From: Myxococcus xanthus
Lineage (GTDB): Bacteria; Myxococcota; Myxococcia; Myxococcales; Myxococcaceae
DNA: 64,000 nucleotides
Assembly: GCF_013116825.1 (NCBI RefSeq)
Contig: NZ_JABFNS010000004.1
Location: forward strand, 80,104 to 144,103
Direction of reading: 5' to 3'
Under the pieces are notes generated by a model that saw only the letters and a program-made list of their open reading frames with translations, was not told the origin of the DNA and did no database searches. Positions 1 through 8,514 of this stretch are shown one piece after another (position 1 is the stretch's first letter; every line of letters begins with the position of its first letter). The translations under genes and the position numbers were made by a program.

Positions 1-2823
1 CATCACCTGCGGCGGCTGGGCGTGCGGCCCGAGGCGCGCGTGGGGCTCTGCGTCGAGCGGACGGAGGAACTCGTCATCGGCCTGCTGGCCATCCTCAAGG
101 CCGGCGGTGCCTACGTGCCACTGGACCCCGCCTATCCGAAGGAGCGGCTGGCGCTCATCCTCGAGGACGCGCAGGTGCCCGTGCTGCTCACGCAGCAGCG
201 GCTGCTCCCGGAGCTTCCCACCACCGAGGCACGCGTGGTGTGCCTGGACGCGGATGCCGCCGCCCTCGGCGCCGAGCCGGAGGTGAACTCCGGGCGTGTC
301 ACGACGCCCGATTCGCTCGCGTATCTCATCTACACCTCGGGCTCCACCGGCAAGCCCAAGGGCGTGATGATTGACCACCGGAACGCCGTGGCCTTCTTGC
401 AGTGGGCCCAGAGTGTCTTCTCGCCGGAGTCGCTGGCGGGGACGCTGGCGTCGACGTCCATCTGCTTCGACCTGTCCGTCTTCGAGATCTTCACGCCCCT
501 TTGCTGCGGGGCGAAGGTCATCGTCGCGAAGAACGCGCTGGAGTTGCCCGAGCTGCCCGCGGCGAAGGAGGTGACGCTCATCAACACCGTGCCCTCGGCC
601 ATGGGCGCGCTGCTGCGAGGGGGCGGGGTGCCGACGTCGGTCACCACCGTCAATCTGGCGGGCGAGGCGCTGGCGGGAGCACTGGTCGACTCCATCTACG
701 CCCTGGGCCACGTGAGCGATGTCTTCAACCTCTACGGCCCGAGCGAGACGACGACCTATTCCACGTTCACCCGTGTGAACCGGGGCGAGACGCCGACCAT
801 CGGCCGGCCCGTTGGAAACACCCAGGTCTACGTGCTGGATGCGAACCGCGAGCCTATGCCCGTGGGGGTGCCGGGCGAGGTCTTCATCGGCGGGCATGGT
901 GTCGCCCGGGGCTACCTGGGCCGGACGGAGCTGACGGCGGAGCGGTTCGTCACGTCTCCCTTCGCCGGGGACGCGGGCGCGCACCTGTACCGGACAGGGG
1001 ACCTGGCGCGGTGGCTGCCGGACGGGCAACTCGAATACCTGGGCCGGATGGACCACCAGGTGAAGCTCCGCGGCTTCCGCATCGAGCTGGGTGAGATTGG
1101 CGCGGCGCTGCAGGAGCACCCAGGCATCCGCGACGCGGTCGTCGTCGTGCGAGAGGGCCCGGGCGCGGACAAGCAGTTGGTGGCGTATGTGGTGGGCCGC
1201 GACGGGAAGGCCCCTGAGCCGGGTGAGTTGCGCGATTACCTCAAGTCCCGGCTGCCCGAGTACATGGTGCCCTTCGTGTTCGTGAGCCTGGATGCCTTGC
1301 CGCTCACGCCGAACGGGAAGGTGGACCGCGCGGCGCTCCCCGCGCCGGAGCGTGTGGGCTCCGGGACGGCGAAGGCCCACGTCGCGCCGAGAACGCCAGG
1401 GGAAGCCACGCTGGCGGACATCTGGCGTCAGGTGCTCGGGGTGGAGCAGGTGGGCGTGCACGACCACTTCTTCGAGCTCGGAGGCCACTCGCTGCTGCTC
1501 TACCGGGTGCTCGTCCTCGCGCGGGCCGCGTCAGGCGCGGACATCCCGCTGAGGGCCCTGTTGCAGTCGCCGACGCTGGAAGAGATGGCGCGCGCCATCG
1601 AGGCCGCGAAGGCGGGCTCGCTGCCGGTCCACGACGTGGTGGCGGAGTTGGAGGCGGACGCCGTGCTGGATGCGGGGCTGCTGCCGGGAACGGCGCTTCC
1701 GCCCACCTCCGGACCCGCGCGCGCCGTGCTGCTGACGGGCGCCACGGGCTTCCTCGGCGCCTTCCTGCTCGAGGAGCTCTGCCGGAAGACGCAGGCGCGC
1801 ATCCACTGCCTGGTCCGCTCCAAGTCGGAGCAGGAGGGGATGCAGCGGATTCGCAAGAACCTGGAGAGCTACTCGCTGTGGCGCGACGACCTGGCGTCGC
1901 GAATCGTCCCTGTCCGAGGGGACATCGGCCAGCCCCTGCTGGGCCTGTCGGAAGCGGAGTTCCAGCGGCTGTCGGAGGAAGTGGACGCCGTCTACCACAA
2001 CGGTGCGCTCGTCAATTTCATCTATCCCTATGAGTCGATGCGCGCCGCGAACGTGCTCGGTACGCGGGAGATTCTCCGCCTTTGCATGCGCACGCGCATC
2101 AAGCCGCTGCACTATGTCTCCACGGTGTCGGTGCTGCCCGTGGGGCGCCAGCTTCCCTTCCGCGAGGATGAGCCGTTGGAGCCGGCCTCCCGACTGGTGG
2201 GGGGCTACGCCCAGAGCAAGTGGGTGGCGGAGAAGCTGGTGCGTGAGGCCTCGCGGCGAGGGCTCCCGGTGACGATCCACCGGCCCGGACGGGTGACGGG
2301 CCACAGCCGGACGGGCGCTTGGAACACGGACGACCTGGTGTGCCGGACGCTCAAGGGCTGCGTCCAACTGGGGAGCGCGCCCAGCGTGGACGCGCTGCTG
2401 GACGTGACGCCCGTGGACTACGTGAGCAGCGCCATCGTGGACCTGTCCCTGCGTCCCGAGTCCATTGGCCAGACGTTCCACCTGGTCAACCCGAAGTTCG
2501 TGCGAGCGGACGAGATGTGGATCCACATGCGAGCCTTTGGCTACGGGCTGCGTATCCTCCCCTATGACGAATGGCTCGCGGAGCTTGGCCTCGCGGCGCC
2601 GTCTGATAGTGAGCTGGGGGACCTGCTCATGTTCCTCCAGCAGGTGCCGCCCGAGGACCGGGGCGTGGGCGGGCCGCGAATGGTGGTCTGCGACAGCGGG
2701 CACACGCTGAAGGCACTGGGAGGCACGGGGACGATGTGTCCGTCCGTGGACGCCACGTTGATTACGACGTACCTCTCCTCCCTGGTGCAGCGAGGCTTCC
2801 TGGCCGCGCCCGCTGGGCGGTGA
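1..2823 (+). CDS. NRPS terminal module (A-PCP-thioester reductase), 5' partial
   Basis: Open at the left edge: the reading frame runs from base 1. It encodes the end of an NRPS or PKS-NRPS that activates an amino acid and releases the product by NADPH reduction. The adenylation domain shows core motifs YTSGSTGKPKG, FDLSVFE, NLYGPSETT, YRTGDL and LTPNGK. The pocket residues read by eye give DLFNNALTYK, which I recall as an alanine code. The carrier domain has GGHSLL, with the phosphopantetheine serine codon at 1489-1491. From about 1720 follows a Rossmann-type reductase with TGATGFLG, a Tyr-x3-Lys (YAQSK) and no thioesterase. An alanine module ending in a reductase is the known arrangement of myxalamid MxaA, which forms an alaninol terminus. 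Assignment to myxalamid itself is inference, because the upstream modules are outside the window. Confidence 0.93.
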   Translation, partial: HHLRRLGVRPEARVGLCVERTEELVIGLLAILKAGGAYVPLDPAYPKERLALILEDAQVPVLLTQQRLLPELPTTEARVVCLDADAAALGAEPEVNSGRVTTPDSLAYLIYTSGSTGKPKGVMIDHRNAVAFLQWAQSVFSPESLAGTLASTSICFDLSVFEIFTPLCCGAKVIVAKNALELPELPAAKEVTLINTVPSAMGALLRGGGVPTSVTTVNLAGEALAGALVDSIYALGHVSDVFNLYGPSETTTYSTFTRVNRGETPTIGRPVGNTQVYVLDANREPMPVGVPGEVFIGGHGVARGYLGRTELTAERFVTSPFAGDAGAHLYRTGDLARWLPDGQLEYLGRMDHQVKLRGFRIELGEIGAALQEHPGIRDAVVVVREGPGADKQLVAYVVGRDGKAPEPGELRDYLKSRLPEYMVPFVFVSLDALPLTPNGKVDRAALPAPERVGSGTAKAHVAPRTPGEATLADIWRQVLGVEQVGVHDHFFELGGHSLLLYRVLVLARAASGADIPLRALLQSPTLEEMARAIEAAKAGSLPVHDVVAELEADAVLDAGLLPGTALPPTSGPARAVLLTGATGFLGAFLLEELCRKTQARIHCLVRSKSEQEGMQRIRKNLESYSLWRDDLASRIVPVRGDIGQPLLGLSEAEFQRLSEEVDAVYHNGALVNFIYPYESMRAANVLGTREILRLCMRTRIKPLHYVSTVSVLPVGRQLPFREDEPLEPASRLVGGYAQSKWVAEKLVREASRRGLPVTIHRPGRVTGHSRTGAWNTDDLVCRTLKGCVQLGSAPSVDALLDVTPVDYVSSAIVDLSLRPESIGQTFHLVNPKFVRADEMWIHMRAFGYGLRILPYDEWLAELGLAAPSDSELGDLLMFLQQVPPEDRGVGGPRMVVCDSGHTLKALGGTGTMCPSVDATLITTYLSSLVQRGFLAAPAGR

Positions 2824-2981
2824 AGGCCCGGGCATCGACCCGCCAGGTCGGTGCCCACCGGCTTCAAAGACAGACGCAGGAGTGCTGCCCAATCCTCGTC
2901 GGGCGGAAACGGTAGACTGAGGCGCAATGCCGCTCCCGCATCCGTGCGGGGCGGTCCCCCTCATTTCACCGGAGCCACACC

Positions 2982-4181
2982 ATGCAATGGAGAGCTTTGC
3001 CCTGTGTCCTCGCCCTGTGCCTGGGGGCCTGCTCGGAGCCTGAGCCCGAGGCCCCTCGGCCCTTGAAAGTCGTCCTCTTCCCCTACATTCCAGATGCTGC
3101 GGGAGACGGCTTCGCCAGCCTCAAGCAGCGGCTGGAGGCGGATTTCGAGCAGGAGCATTCGGACATCGACCTGGACATCGTGTTCGACGCGAACCTGGAC
3201 CTCTATGACCTGGATGAAGGAGGCACGCTGAACCAGCTCCTTGGCCCGGGAGCAGGGGCCGCGCAGGTGGTGGAGATCGACACGCTCATCATGGGTGACC
3301 TCGTATCGAAGGGCTGGGTGCAGCCCGTCGCCCTGGCGGCGGGGGCCGCGCATCCGGCGGCGGAAGAAGCCGTCTCCATCGCGGGCCAGAGCTATGGGGT
3401 GCCGACCTACCTGTGCAGCTACGTCGTCTACTCGAACAGCCCCCACCTGTCGTCGGCCACGGATGGCGATTCCCTGGTCCAGATCCTCACGGATGTGGCG
3501 CCGGGGATGCGCCCGTTGGCGGCCAACTACAGCGGAAGCTGGACGCTGCCCTCGTCCTACTTGGACGCGTGGGCCGACACGAATCCCACGGGCGGGTTGT
3601 CCCAGGCGTTGTCGCTGCCGCTGGACGCGTCTGCGCTGGCTTCGTTCGAGGACGTGGTGAAGAGCTGTGAGCTGGAGGCAGGCGTCAACCCATGCCTCGA
3701 CGGCACCTACGCGGATGGTTCCCTGGCGGAAGAGGCGTTCGCCTTGGGGCAGGCCAACGGCTTCATGGGCTACACGGAGCGCCTGTTCTTCGTCCGGAAG
3801 GCCAACCCGGGCATGGCGCTGCCAGAAGTCATCTCCGTTCCGCTGGGCACGGGCTCCGCGCCCGCGGTGTTCGTGGATGCGCTGGTGGTCAGCGCGCAGT
3901 GCACGGGGACGTGTGCCGAGGACGCCCGCGCCTTCACCGACTTCATGAAGGCCCCGGACGTGCGCAGCCTCATCGCCTTCAGCGGGGACGCGCCGCAGGG
4001 CACGACGCCGCGCTATCTGCTGCAGGCCACCCAGGCTTTCTATCAGCAGGAGCCCGCGCGTTCTGACCCGATGTACCAGAAGTATGTGCAGTTCCTGAGC
4101 GGGGCTCGGCCCTATCCCAATCAGGGCTTCCCGCAGAACCGGAAGACGCTCCAGTCGGCGCTGATGGACGCGCTGCAGTAG
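2982..4181 (+). CDS. Thiaminase I-like (thiamine pyridinylase) lipoprotein
   Basis: 399 aa. A lipoprotein signal with lipobox LGAC puts the lipidated Cys at residue 17. The rest has the periplasmic-binding-protein fold expected of thiaminase I. It begins LKVVLFPYIPD, like the LKVAIYPYVPD I recall from Paenibacillus thiaminase I. It keeps the nucleophile context YGVPTYLCSY (Cys145) and a GYTE motif (Glu266) matching the catalytic Glu region GYSE. The family displaces the thiazole of thiamine by a nucleophile and so destroys vitamin B1. A plain sugar-binding ABC protein is less likely because both catalytic residues are present. No ABC permease genes are adjacent. The gene lies between the NRPS end and a sulfatase on the same strand. 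Location is probably outer membrane or periplasm. Confidence 0.72.
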   Translation: MQWRALPCVLALCLGACSEPEPEAPRPLKVVLFPYIPDAAGDGFASLKQRLEADFEQEHSDIDLDIVFDANLDLYDLDEGGTLNQLLGPGAGAAQVVEIDTLIMGDLVSKGWVQPVALAAGAAHPAAEEAVSIAGQSYGVPTYLCSYVVYSNSPHLSSATDGDSLVQILTDVAPGMRPLAANYSGSWTLPSSYLDAWADTNPTGGLSQALSLPLDASALASFEDVVKSCELEAGVNPCLDGTYADGSLAEEAFALGQANGFMGYTERLFFVRKANPGMALPEVISVPLGTGSAPAVFVDALVVSAQCTGTCAEDARAFTDFMKAPDVRSLIAFSGDAPQGTTPRYLLQATQAFYQQEPARSDPMYQKYVQFLSGARPYPNQGFPQNRKTLQSALMDALQ

Positions 4182-4255
4182 AAAGACGTGCGGGTGTCGC
4201 CATGCGTCACGGCCTTCTGCGTTACAGTTTGCGTTCCCCATCAGGAGGTCGTGAC

Positions 4256-5947
4256 ATGACGGTTGCTGGCAAGCGCCCCAACTTCCTCATCATCACCACG
4301 GACGAGGAGCGATTTCCGCCTCCGTACGAGAATGAAGAGGCCCGTCGGTTTCGTATCGAAAATGACCAGGTTGGCCAGGAGCTCCGAAAGCATGGCATCG
4401 AGTTCCTCCGGCACCACACGGCCTCCACGGCCTGCGCGCCCAGCCGCACCACGCTCTACACGGGGCAATATCCGTCGCTTCATGGCGTGAGTCAGACGCC
4501 CGGCATCGGGAAGTCGTCGTTCGATCCGGACATGTACTGGTTGGCGCCCAATACCGTTCCCACGTTGGGGGAGTATTTCCGGAAGGGCGGCTATCAGACG
4601 CACTACCGGGGCAAGTGGCACATCTCCGACGAGGACATCCTGGTGCCGGGGACGCAGACGGCCCTCATGAGCAATGACGTGAGCGGCGACGCCTACCCCG
4701 AACGCATCGCCTTGTACGAGCAGGCCGGGCGTCTGGAGAAGTTCGGCTTCTCCGGTTGGATTGGCCCCGAGCCCCATGGCGCGTCACAAGCGAACGACGC
4801 CACGGTCCGCGACCCAGGCTTCGCCGATCAGGTCTGCCGGTTGCTGAGCGATCTGGAGCATCAGGCCGCGAAGGGTGACGCGGCGCCGTGGCTCGTCGTG
4901 AGCTCCTTCGTCAATCCGCACGACATCGTCTTCTCGGGCCTGCCCTGGTTCACCGAGTTCAGCAACCTTCAGCAAGCGGGGAAGCTGCCGGACGTGGCGC
5001 CTTCGCCGACGGCGGGCGAGTCGCTCGAAAGCAAGCCGCGCTGTCAGAAGGACTACGTCTACACGTATCCGCGCATGTACCTGCCGCAGCGCGACACCGC
5101 GTCGTACCGGCAGTTCTATTACTTCCTCATGGCGGAGGTGAGTAAACACATCCAGCGGGTCTACGAACATCTCAAGAAGACTTCCTTCTTCGAGAACACC
5201 ATCGTCGTCCTCACGTCCGACCATGGTGAGATGCTCGGGGCTCACGGCGGCATGATGCAGAAGTGGTACAACGCCTATCAGGAGACGCTGCACGTGCCGT
5301 GCGTCATCTCCAATCCAGGGCTGTTTCCAGAGCCCCGGAAGACGGAGGTGGTGACGTCGCATGTGGACCTGGTGCCGACGCTGTTGGGGCTCGCCGGAAT
5401 CGACGCGGATGCGGCCCGGCGAGAGCTGGCGCGGGACCACTCGGAGGCGCGGCAGCTGGTGGGCAGGGACCTCTCCGGTCTGGTGCTGGGCCGGGAGGCC
5501 GAGCGGCATGAGCCCATCTATTTCATGACCGACGACAACGTCGAGTCAGGGCTCCAGATGACCAACAACCTCACCGGCCAGGCGTTCGCGGGCGTCATCC
5601 AGCCCAAGCACATCGAGACGGTGGTCACTCGCCTCCCTGAACTCACGGGAGACACGCTCTGGAAGTACAGCTGCTATTCGGACAACCCGCGCTTCTTCGC
5701 GGGCGCGGCGGGGAACACGGACGAGGTCGCCACGGCGCGGTTCATTCCTCGTGAGTACGAATGCTACGACCTCACGGAGGACCCGCTGGAGACCCGGAAC
5801 CGGTGCAGCGCGGTGGCGGCGCAGCCTCTGCCGCAAGACATCCGTGACGCGCTCGACAAGGTCCTGAAGGAGCAGCGGGAGAAGAAGCGGCTGCTGCCCC
5901 AGAGCCTGAATCGGAACGCGGCGCCGAAGGGGCCGCTGCGGGACTGA
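4256..5947 (+). CDS. Sulfatase, alkaline-phosphatase superfamily
   Basis: 563 aa from the ATG at 4256, chosen because AGGAGG at 4243-4248 sits 7 nt upstream. An in-frame ATG at 4202 lacks such a site. The active-site signature is CAPSRTTLYTGQYP with Cys60, the residue converted to formylglycine in Cys-type sulfatases. A metal site follows at SDHGEMLGAHG (321-331), with NPHD (220-223) and RGKWH (118-122). The N-terminal metal motif reads TTDEER rather than the usual DD. No signal peptide is visible, so it is probably cytoplasmic. The substrate is unknown: arylsulfatase, choline-sulfatase-like or phosphonate monoesterase are all possible. It needs a formylglycine-generating enzyme encoded elsewhere. 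Confidence 0.88.
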   Translation: MTVAGKRPNFLIITTDEERFPPPYENEEARRFRIENDQVGQELRKHGIEFLRHHTASTACAPSRTTLYTGQYPSLHGVSQTPGIGKSSFDPDMYWLAPNTVPTLGEYFRKGGYQTHYRGKWHISDEDILVPGTQTALMSNDVSGDAYPERIALYEQAGRLEKFGFSGWIGPEPHGASQANDATVRDPGFADQVCRLLSDLEHQAAKGDAAPWLVVSSFVNPHDIVFSGLPWFTEFSNLQQAGKLPDVAPSPTAGESLESKPRCQKDYVYTYPRMYLPQRDTASYRQFYYFLMAEVSKHIQRVYEHLKKTSFFENTIVVLTSDHGEMLGAHGGMMQKWYNAYQETLHVPCVISNPGLFPEPRKTEVVTSHVDLVPTLLGLAGIDADAARRELARDHSEARQLVGRDLSGLVLGREAERHEPIYFMTDDNVESGLQMTNNLTGQAFAGVIQPKHIETVVTRLPELTGDTLWKYSCYSDNPRFFAGAAGNTDEVATARFIPREYECYDLTEDPLETRNRCSAVAAQPLPQDIRDALDKVLKEQREKKRLLPQSLNRNAAPKGPLRD

Positions 5948-5972
5948 GGTCACGTCGTTCGACGGCGCGGAG

Positions 5973-6027
5973 CCCTTCGCACATGGCGCAGGCCGGCGTG
6001 ACGCCGGACCTGCGCCACGTCGAAGGG
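5973..6027 (+). promoter_or_regulatory. Long stem-loop over the ribosome-binding site of the synthase-like gene
   Basis: CCCTTCG (5973-5979) pairs with CGAAGGG (6021-6027). Inside it a 15-nt arm starting TGGCGCAGG (5984-5998) pairs with 6002-6017 around a 3-nt loop with one bulged base. The right side contains the only purine-rich candidate ribosome-binding site before the ATG at 6033. There is no U-tract, so a translation-blocking hairpin or a Rho-type end for the sulfatase transcript are both possible. Confidence 0.5.
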
Positions 6028-6032
6028 GGCCC

Positions 6033-6862
6033 ATGCCGTCCATGACCTGCCGTGTTGTCACGAATCAGCAAGAGCTGGATGACGCGCTTCGCGTCCGTTG
6101 GGTTGTTTTTGGAGGCGAGCTGCGGTTGATGGCCGGACGGGAGCTCCCGACACAGCGTGAGGTGAATGGCTTCGACAAATTGTCGAGCACCGTCCACCTG
6201 GTCGTCTACGTGGAGCACGAGCCCTTGGCGACCGTGCGGATACTGCTGCCGAATCCCGAGGTGGCATCCGCGACCGGCGGCGTGCTGGGCCTCAAGATGA
6301 AGCATCGATCGGACCTGACGGGTCTGGTTGAACCGGGACAGGTTGTGGCGGAAGCAGCGCGCTTCTGCGTGCACCGGCAGTGGCGGCACTCCGATGCGGT
6401 GGTGCTGCTGCAGGCGGCCTTCTACGCGGAGAGCTGGTGGCGCGGCGTCACACACCGGCTTGCCGCGGCGCATCTGGAGACGGACTCGGAGGTGGATGCG
6501 CGGCTCATCCAGCAGGCCATTGCCCACCACAGCTGGCTGAGCTCCACTGAAGGGTGAGGACTTCCGAAGGCTCCGTGACACCTGCCGTGTCGAGCACGCC
6601 CTTCTACACGTCCGAGGAGCGGGCACGCGCCCTGGAAGGGTAGTGGGACACGGTGCGGTTGCCTCGGTCGCCCGCGCTCGTTGCTTGGCGAATGGGCGGG
6701 CGGTTCATCTCCGAGCTGCTCTATGACATGGGCTTTTGTCGCTTCACGTCGCCCCTCATCGCCGCTTTGGATGAGATTCCCTCCAGTACGCTGGAGCGGT
6801 TCGCCGCGCAGATACCCGAGGAGAGCACGTACCTCTCGAGAGGTAGAGACATCTCCCCTTGA
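6033..6862 (+). pseudogene. Acyl-homoserine-lactone-synthase-like GNAT, frameshifted and stopped
   Basis: The intact part (6033-6557, 174 aa) looks like a LuxI/FeeM-type acyltransferase: VRWVVFGGEL near the start, NGFDKLSSTVHLVVY, ATVRILLP, then AARFCVHRQWR. The frame ends at a TGA at 6555-6557. The same protein seems to continue one frame over, from about 6557, through FYTSEERARALEG, an in-frame TAG at about 6642, then WDTVRLPRSPALVAWRMGG and RFISELLYDMG down to 6862. That downstream stretch has clear coding character and a decayed sister copy at 8222-8376. So the gene appears broken by one frameshift and one stop. A functional 174-aa short form cannot be excluded. The family makes acylated amino-acid or lactone signals. 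A LuxR gene lies convergently next door. Confidence 0.66.
6830..6845. promoter_or_regulatory. 16-bp perfect palindrome, LuxR-box-like
   Basis: TACCTCTCGAGAGGTA is a perfect 16-bp dyad inside the 3' end of the broken synthase gene. Its ACCT...AGGT ends resemble lux boxes. Related dyads lie at 8101-8116 and 8463-8478, all of the form TACC-N8-GGTA. Confidence 0.45.
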
Positions 6863-6867
6863 CCGGA

Positions 6868-6908
6868 CCATCCTTCCTCATCAGCGGGTACTTCAGAAGG
6901 GAGGATGG
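6868..6908. terminator. Possible hairpin between convergent synthase and luxR genes
   Basis: CCATCCTTCC (6868-6877) pairs with GGGAGGATGG (6899-6908) with one T-G mismatch, between the ends of two convergent genes. Neither strand has a T-run after it, so a bidirectional terminator is only a guess. Confidence 0.3.
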
Positions 6909-6922
6909 CCATGCCGTGTGCT

Positions 6923-8020
6923 TCAAATAGGTCGCAGGAGCCGCGCGGCTTGGTACAGGAAGTCGACCCGGTTGTCGCAGTTCAGAGCCTTGTAGATGTT
7001 GCGCACGTGAGTTTTCGCCGTGTGAAGAGTGATGTTGAACTCCTTGGCAATCAACTCTGGGCTCCAGTTCCTGAGGAGCCCCCACGCGATTTGCATCTCC
7101 CTCGCACTCAAATACTGAGCAAGCTCTTCTGGAAGCGGAATGGACTTGGGAACTTCGTGAAGAAGCATCGCCCACTGCCTCGGCCCATCCGATTCGGGAA
7201 GCTCGATGAAGATCACCACCAGATTCTCATCGTCGCGCGGGAAGATCAGTCGGTGCTCCCGCGGCCTCATGAGGATGTCTACCTGGGACAACGTCTTGAT
7301 GTGCTCAAGCAGCGGCTTGGGAAGTCCCGCCCGAGTCCGTTCGTCTTTGGAGAACCACTTCTCCAGCAACGCAGTCGCGCGCTCGGAGCGACGCGTCTCG
7401 AACGCGGGGGGCGCTACGACGAGGAACTGGAAGCCCTGACGTCGACTCATGGCGTCCAGGAGGCGATCGCCCGTCAGCGGGCTGTCCATGTGACGGCTTT
7501 TGTAGATCGCGGCCACAAAGCTGGGGGAGAGGAGCTGCAATGCCGCTTGGGCCTTCCGAGAGAAGGGGCGTCGCCGGTCCCGGTACATGGTGAAGCCGCA
7601 GTACATGCCATGCTGGACCGTCATGAGCGTGGCCAAGACCTGCTCCAGTTTCAGACCCAGCTCACAGCTGCGCAGGTAGAGCGGGCTCTTCTCCAGTTCC
7701 TTTCGAGGCAGCATCTCCGAGTCCCGGAGCACCGTGTCGCGTTGGCGTACGACGGATTTGAGCACGAAGTCATCGGGTTGCAGCTCGGCATACCGGGCCA
7801 GCAGCGCGTTGGGTGCGCCTGCCTCCTCGACCCACTCGTATGTCGATGGTCGCCCTCTGCTGACGATGCACAGACCCGTGTAATCGGCGGGGACGAGCTT
7901 GGTCAGCAGCCTTCTCGCTTGTCCCAGCATGTCTGGCAGGTGCAGCGAACCATTGAGTGCGACGGCGACATCGCGCATGAGCATGCGCTCACGCGAGCTA
8001 AAGTGAATTGACGCGACCAT
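6923..8020 (-). CDS. LuxR-family transcriptional regulator
   Basis: 365 aa. The C-terminal domain from about residue 300 is a GerE/LuxR helix-turn-helix: LSAREMQIAWGLLRN, then ELIAKEFNITLHTAKTHVRN. The N-terminal 200 residues look like a GAF-type or autoinducer-binding-like sensor but carry no motif I can name. The ATG is preceded by a purine-rich GGGGGA. G+C is lower than in the neighbouring metabolic genes. It is convergent with the broken synthase-like gene, and a TACC-N8-GGTA dyad lies 80 bp upstream of its start. It may control itself and the divergent sbcDC-like genes, which is inference. The ligand is unknown. Confidence 0.85.
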   Translation of the reverse strand: MVASIHFSSRERMLMRDVAVALNGSLHLPDMLGQARRLLTKLVPADYTGLCIVSRGRPSTYEWVEEAGAPNALLARYAELQPDDFVLKSVVRQRDTVLRDSEMLPRKELEKSPLYLRSCELGLKLEQVLATLMTVQHGMYCGFTMYRDRRRPFSRKAQAALQLLSPSFVAAIYKSRHMDSPLTGDRLLDAMSRRQGFQFLVVAPPAFETRRSERATALLEKWFSKDERTRAGLPKPLLEHIKTLSQVDILMRPREHRLIFPRDDENLVVIFIELPESDGPRQWAMLLHEVPKSIPLPEELAQYLSAREMQIAWGLLRNWSPELIAKEFNITLHTAKTHVRNIYKALNCDNRVDFLYQAARLLRPI

Positions 8021-8100
8021 TCATCCCCCGGCCAGTAGATGCTCCGATGGACAGCATAGACGTTCAGGTCCTGAATAGGCCCCTGGTCACTGTCTGTCAG

Positions 8101-8116
8101 TACCTCCGGAGAGGTA
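8101..8116. promoter_or_regulatory. Second LuxR-box-like dyad, upstream of luxR
   Basis: TACCTCCGGAGAGGTA matches the first dyad in 14 of 16 bases. It sits about 80 bp upstream of the luxR start codon, a usual distance for an operator. Confidence 0.45.
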
Positions 8117-8149
8117 GACGCTCCCCCTTGTGCCCGTGTTGGCCTGTCG

Positions 8150-8219
8150 CTATTCGAAGGGGCGCATGGCCAGATCCTCCGCTGCCTTGATGAAGGGGCG
8201 CAGCGGCTCTGCGTGCTCG
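8150..8219 (-). pseudogene. LysR-family regulator, C-terminal fragment
   Basis: The minus strand reads EHAEPLRPFIKAAEDLAMRP then FE-stop, the typical last residues of a LysR regulator. About 65 bp of DNA here closely match the LysR fragment at 12433-12490, including the bases after the stop. Nothing of the rest of the gene is visible. Confidence 0.6.
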
Positions 8220-8221
8220 CC

Positions 8222-8376
8222 AGCGATAACTGGACGGAGGCTGCGAGGGCTTCGTGTCTCTTCGCGCGGAAGATGAACGCGCGGTTCATCTCCAAGCTCA
8301 ACTACGGCGCGGACTTCCGCCGGGCCACCTCGTCGCTCATCGCCATGCTCGACGAGGTCCCAGCCAGTACATCTCC
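8222..8376 (+). pseudogene. Second synthase-like gene fragment (C-terminal end)
   Basis: The plus strand encodes NARFISKLNYG then RRATSSLIAMLDEVPAST, matching GGRFISELLYD and TSPLIAALDEIPSST at the end of the broken synthase gene at 6.0-6.9 kb. The match weakly extends upstream (WTEAARAS versus WDTVRLPRS). Downstream, CATCTCCCCT is shared while about 60 bp between, including the palindrome, are missing. It is a decayed paralogue remnant. Confidence 0.6.
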
Positions 8377-8462
8377 CCTGCGTGTTTCGACGCGCTCGAA
8401 CTCCGCGTCAGCCTCGCCGGATAGGCGAGGCCCCTCCGCGTCAGATCTCATGAAGCCAGTAC

Positions 8463-8478
8463 TACCACCCTGGAGGTA
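8463..8478. promoter_or_regulatory. Third TACC-N8-GGTA dyad, upstream of sbcD-like gene
   Basis: TACCACCCTGGAGGTA keeps the TACC and GGTA ends and inner CC/GG pairs of the two LuxR-box-like dyads but is less symmetric. It ends 36 bp before the sbcD-like start codon. Confidence 0.35.
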
Positions 8479-8514
8479 TGTGCGGCTCCGCGACAAATCT
8501 GTACCGTCTTTTAA

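Noticed and set aside
1531..2964. Long minus-strand open frame of 477 aa opposite the NRPS
   Set aside because: Its sequence is low in normal protein features and mirrors the reductase coding strand; high G+C keeps antisense frames open.
2961..4241. 426-aa minus-strand frame opposite the thiaminase-like gene
   Set aside because: The plus-strand protein has a signal peptide and catalytic motifs; the minus frame is Arg/His-rich without any domain.
6905..8011. 368-aa plus-strand frame opposite luxR
   Set aside because: The minus strand encodes a clear LuxR helix-turn-helix; the plus frame has no domain.
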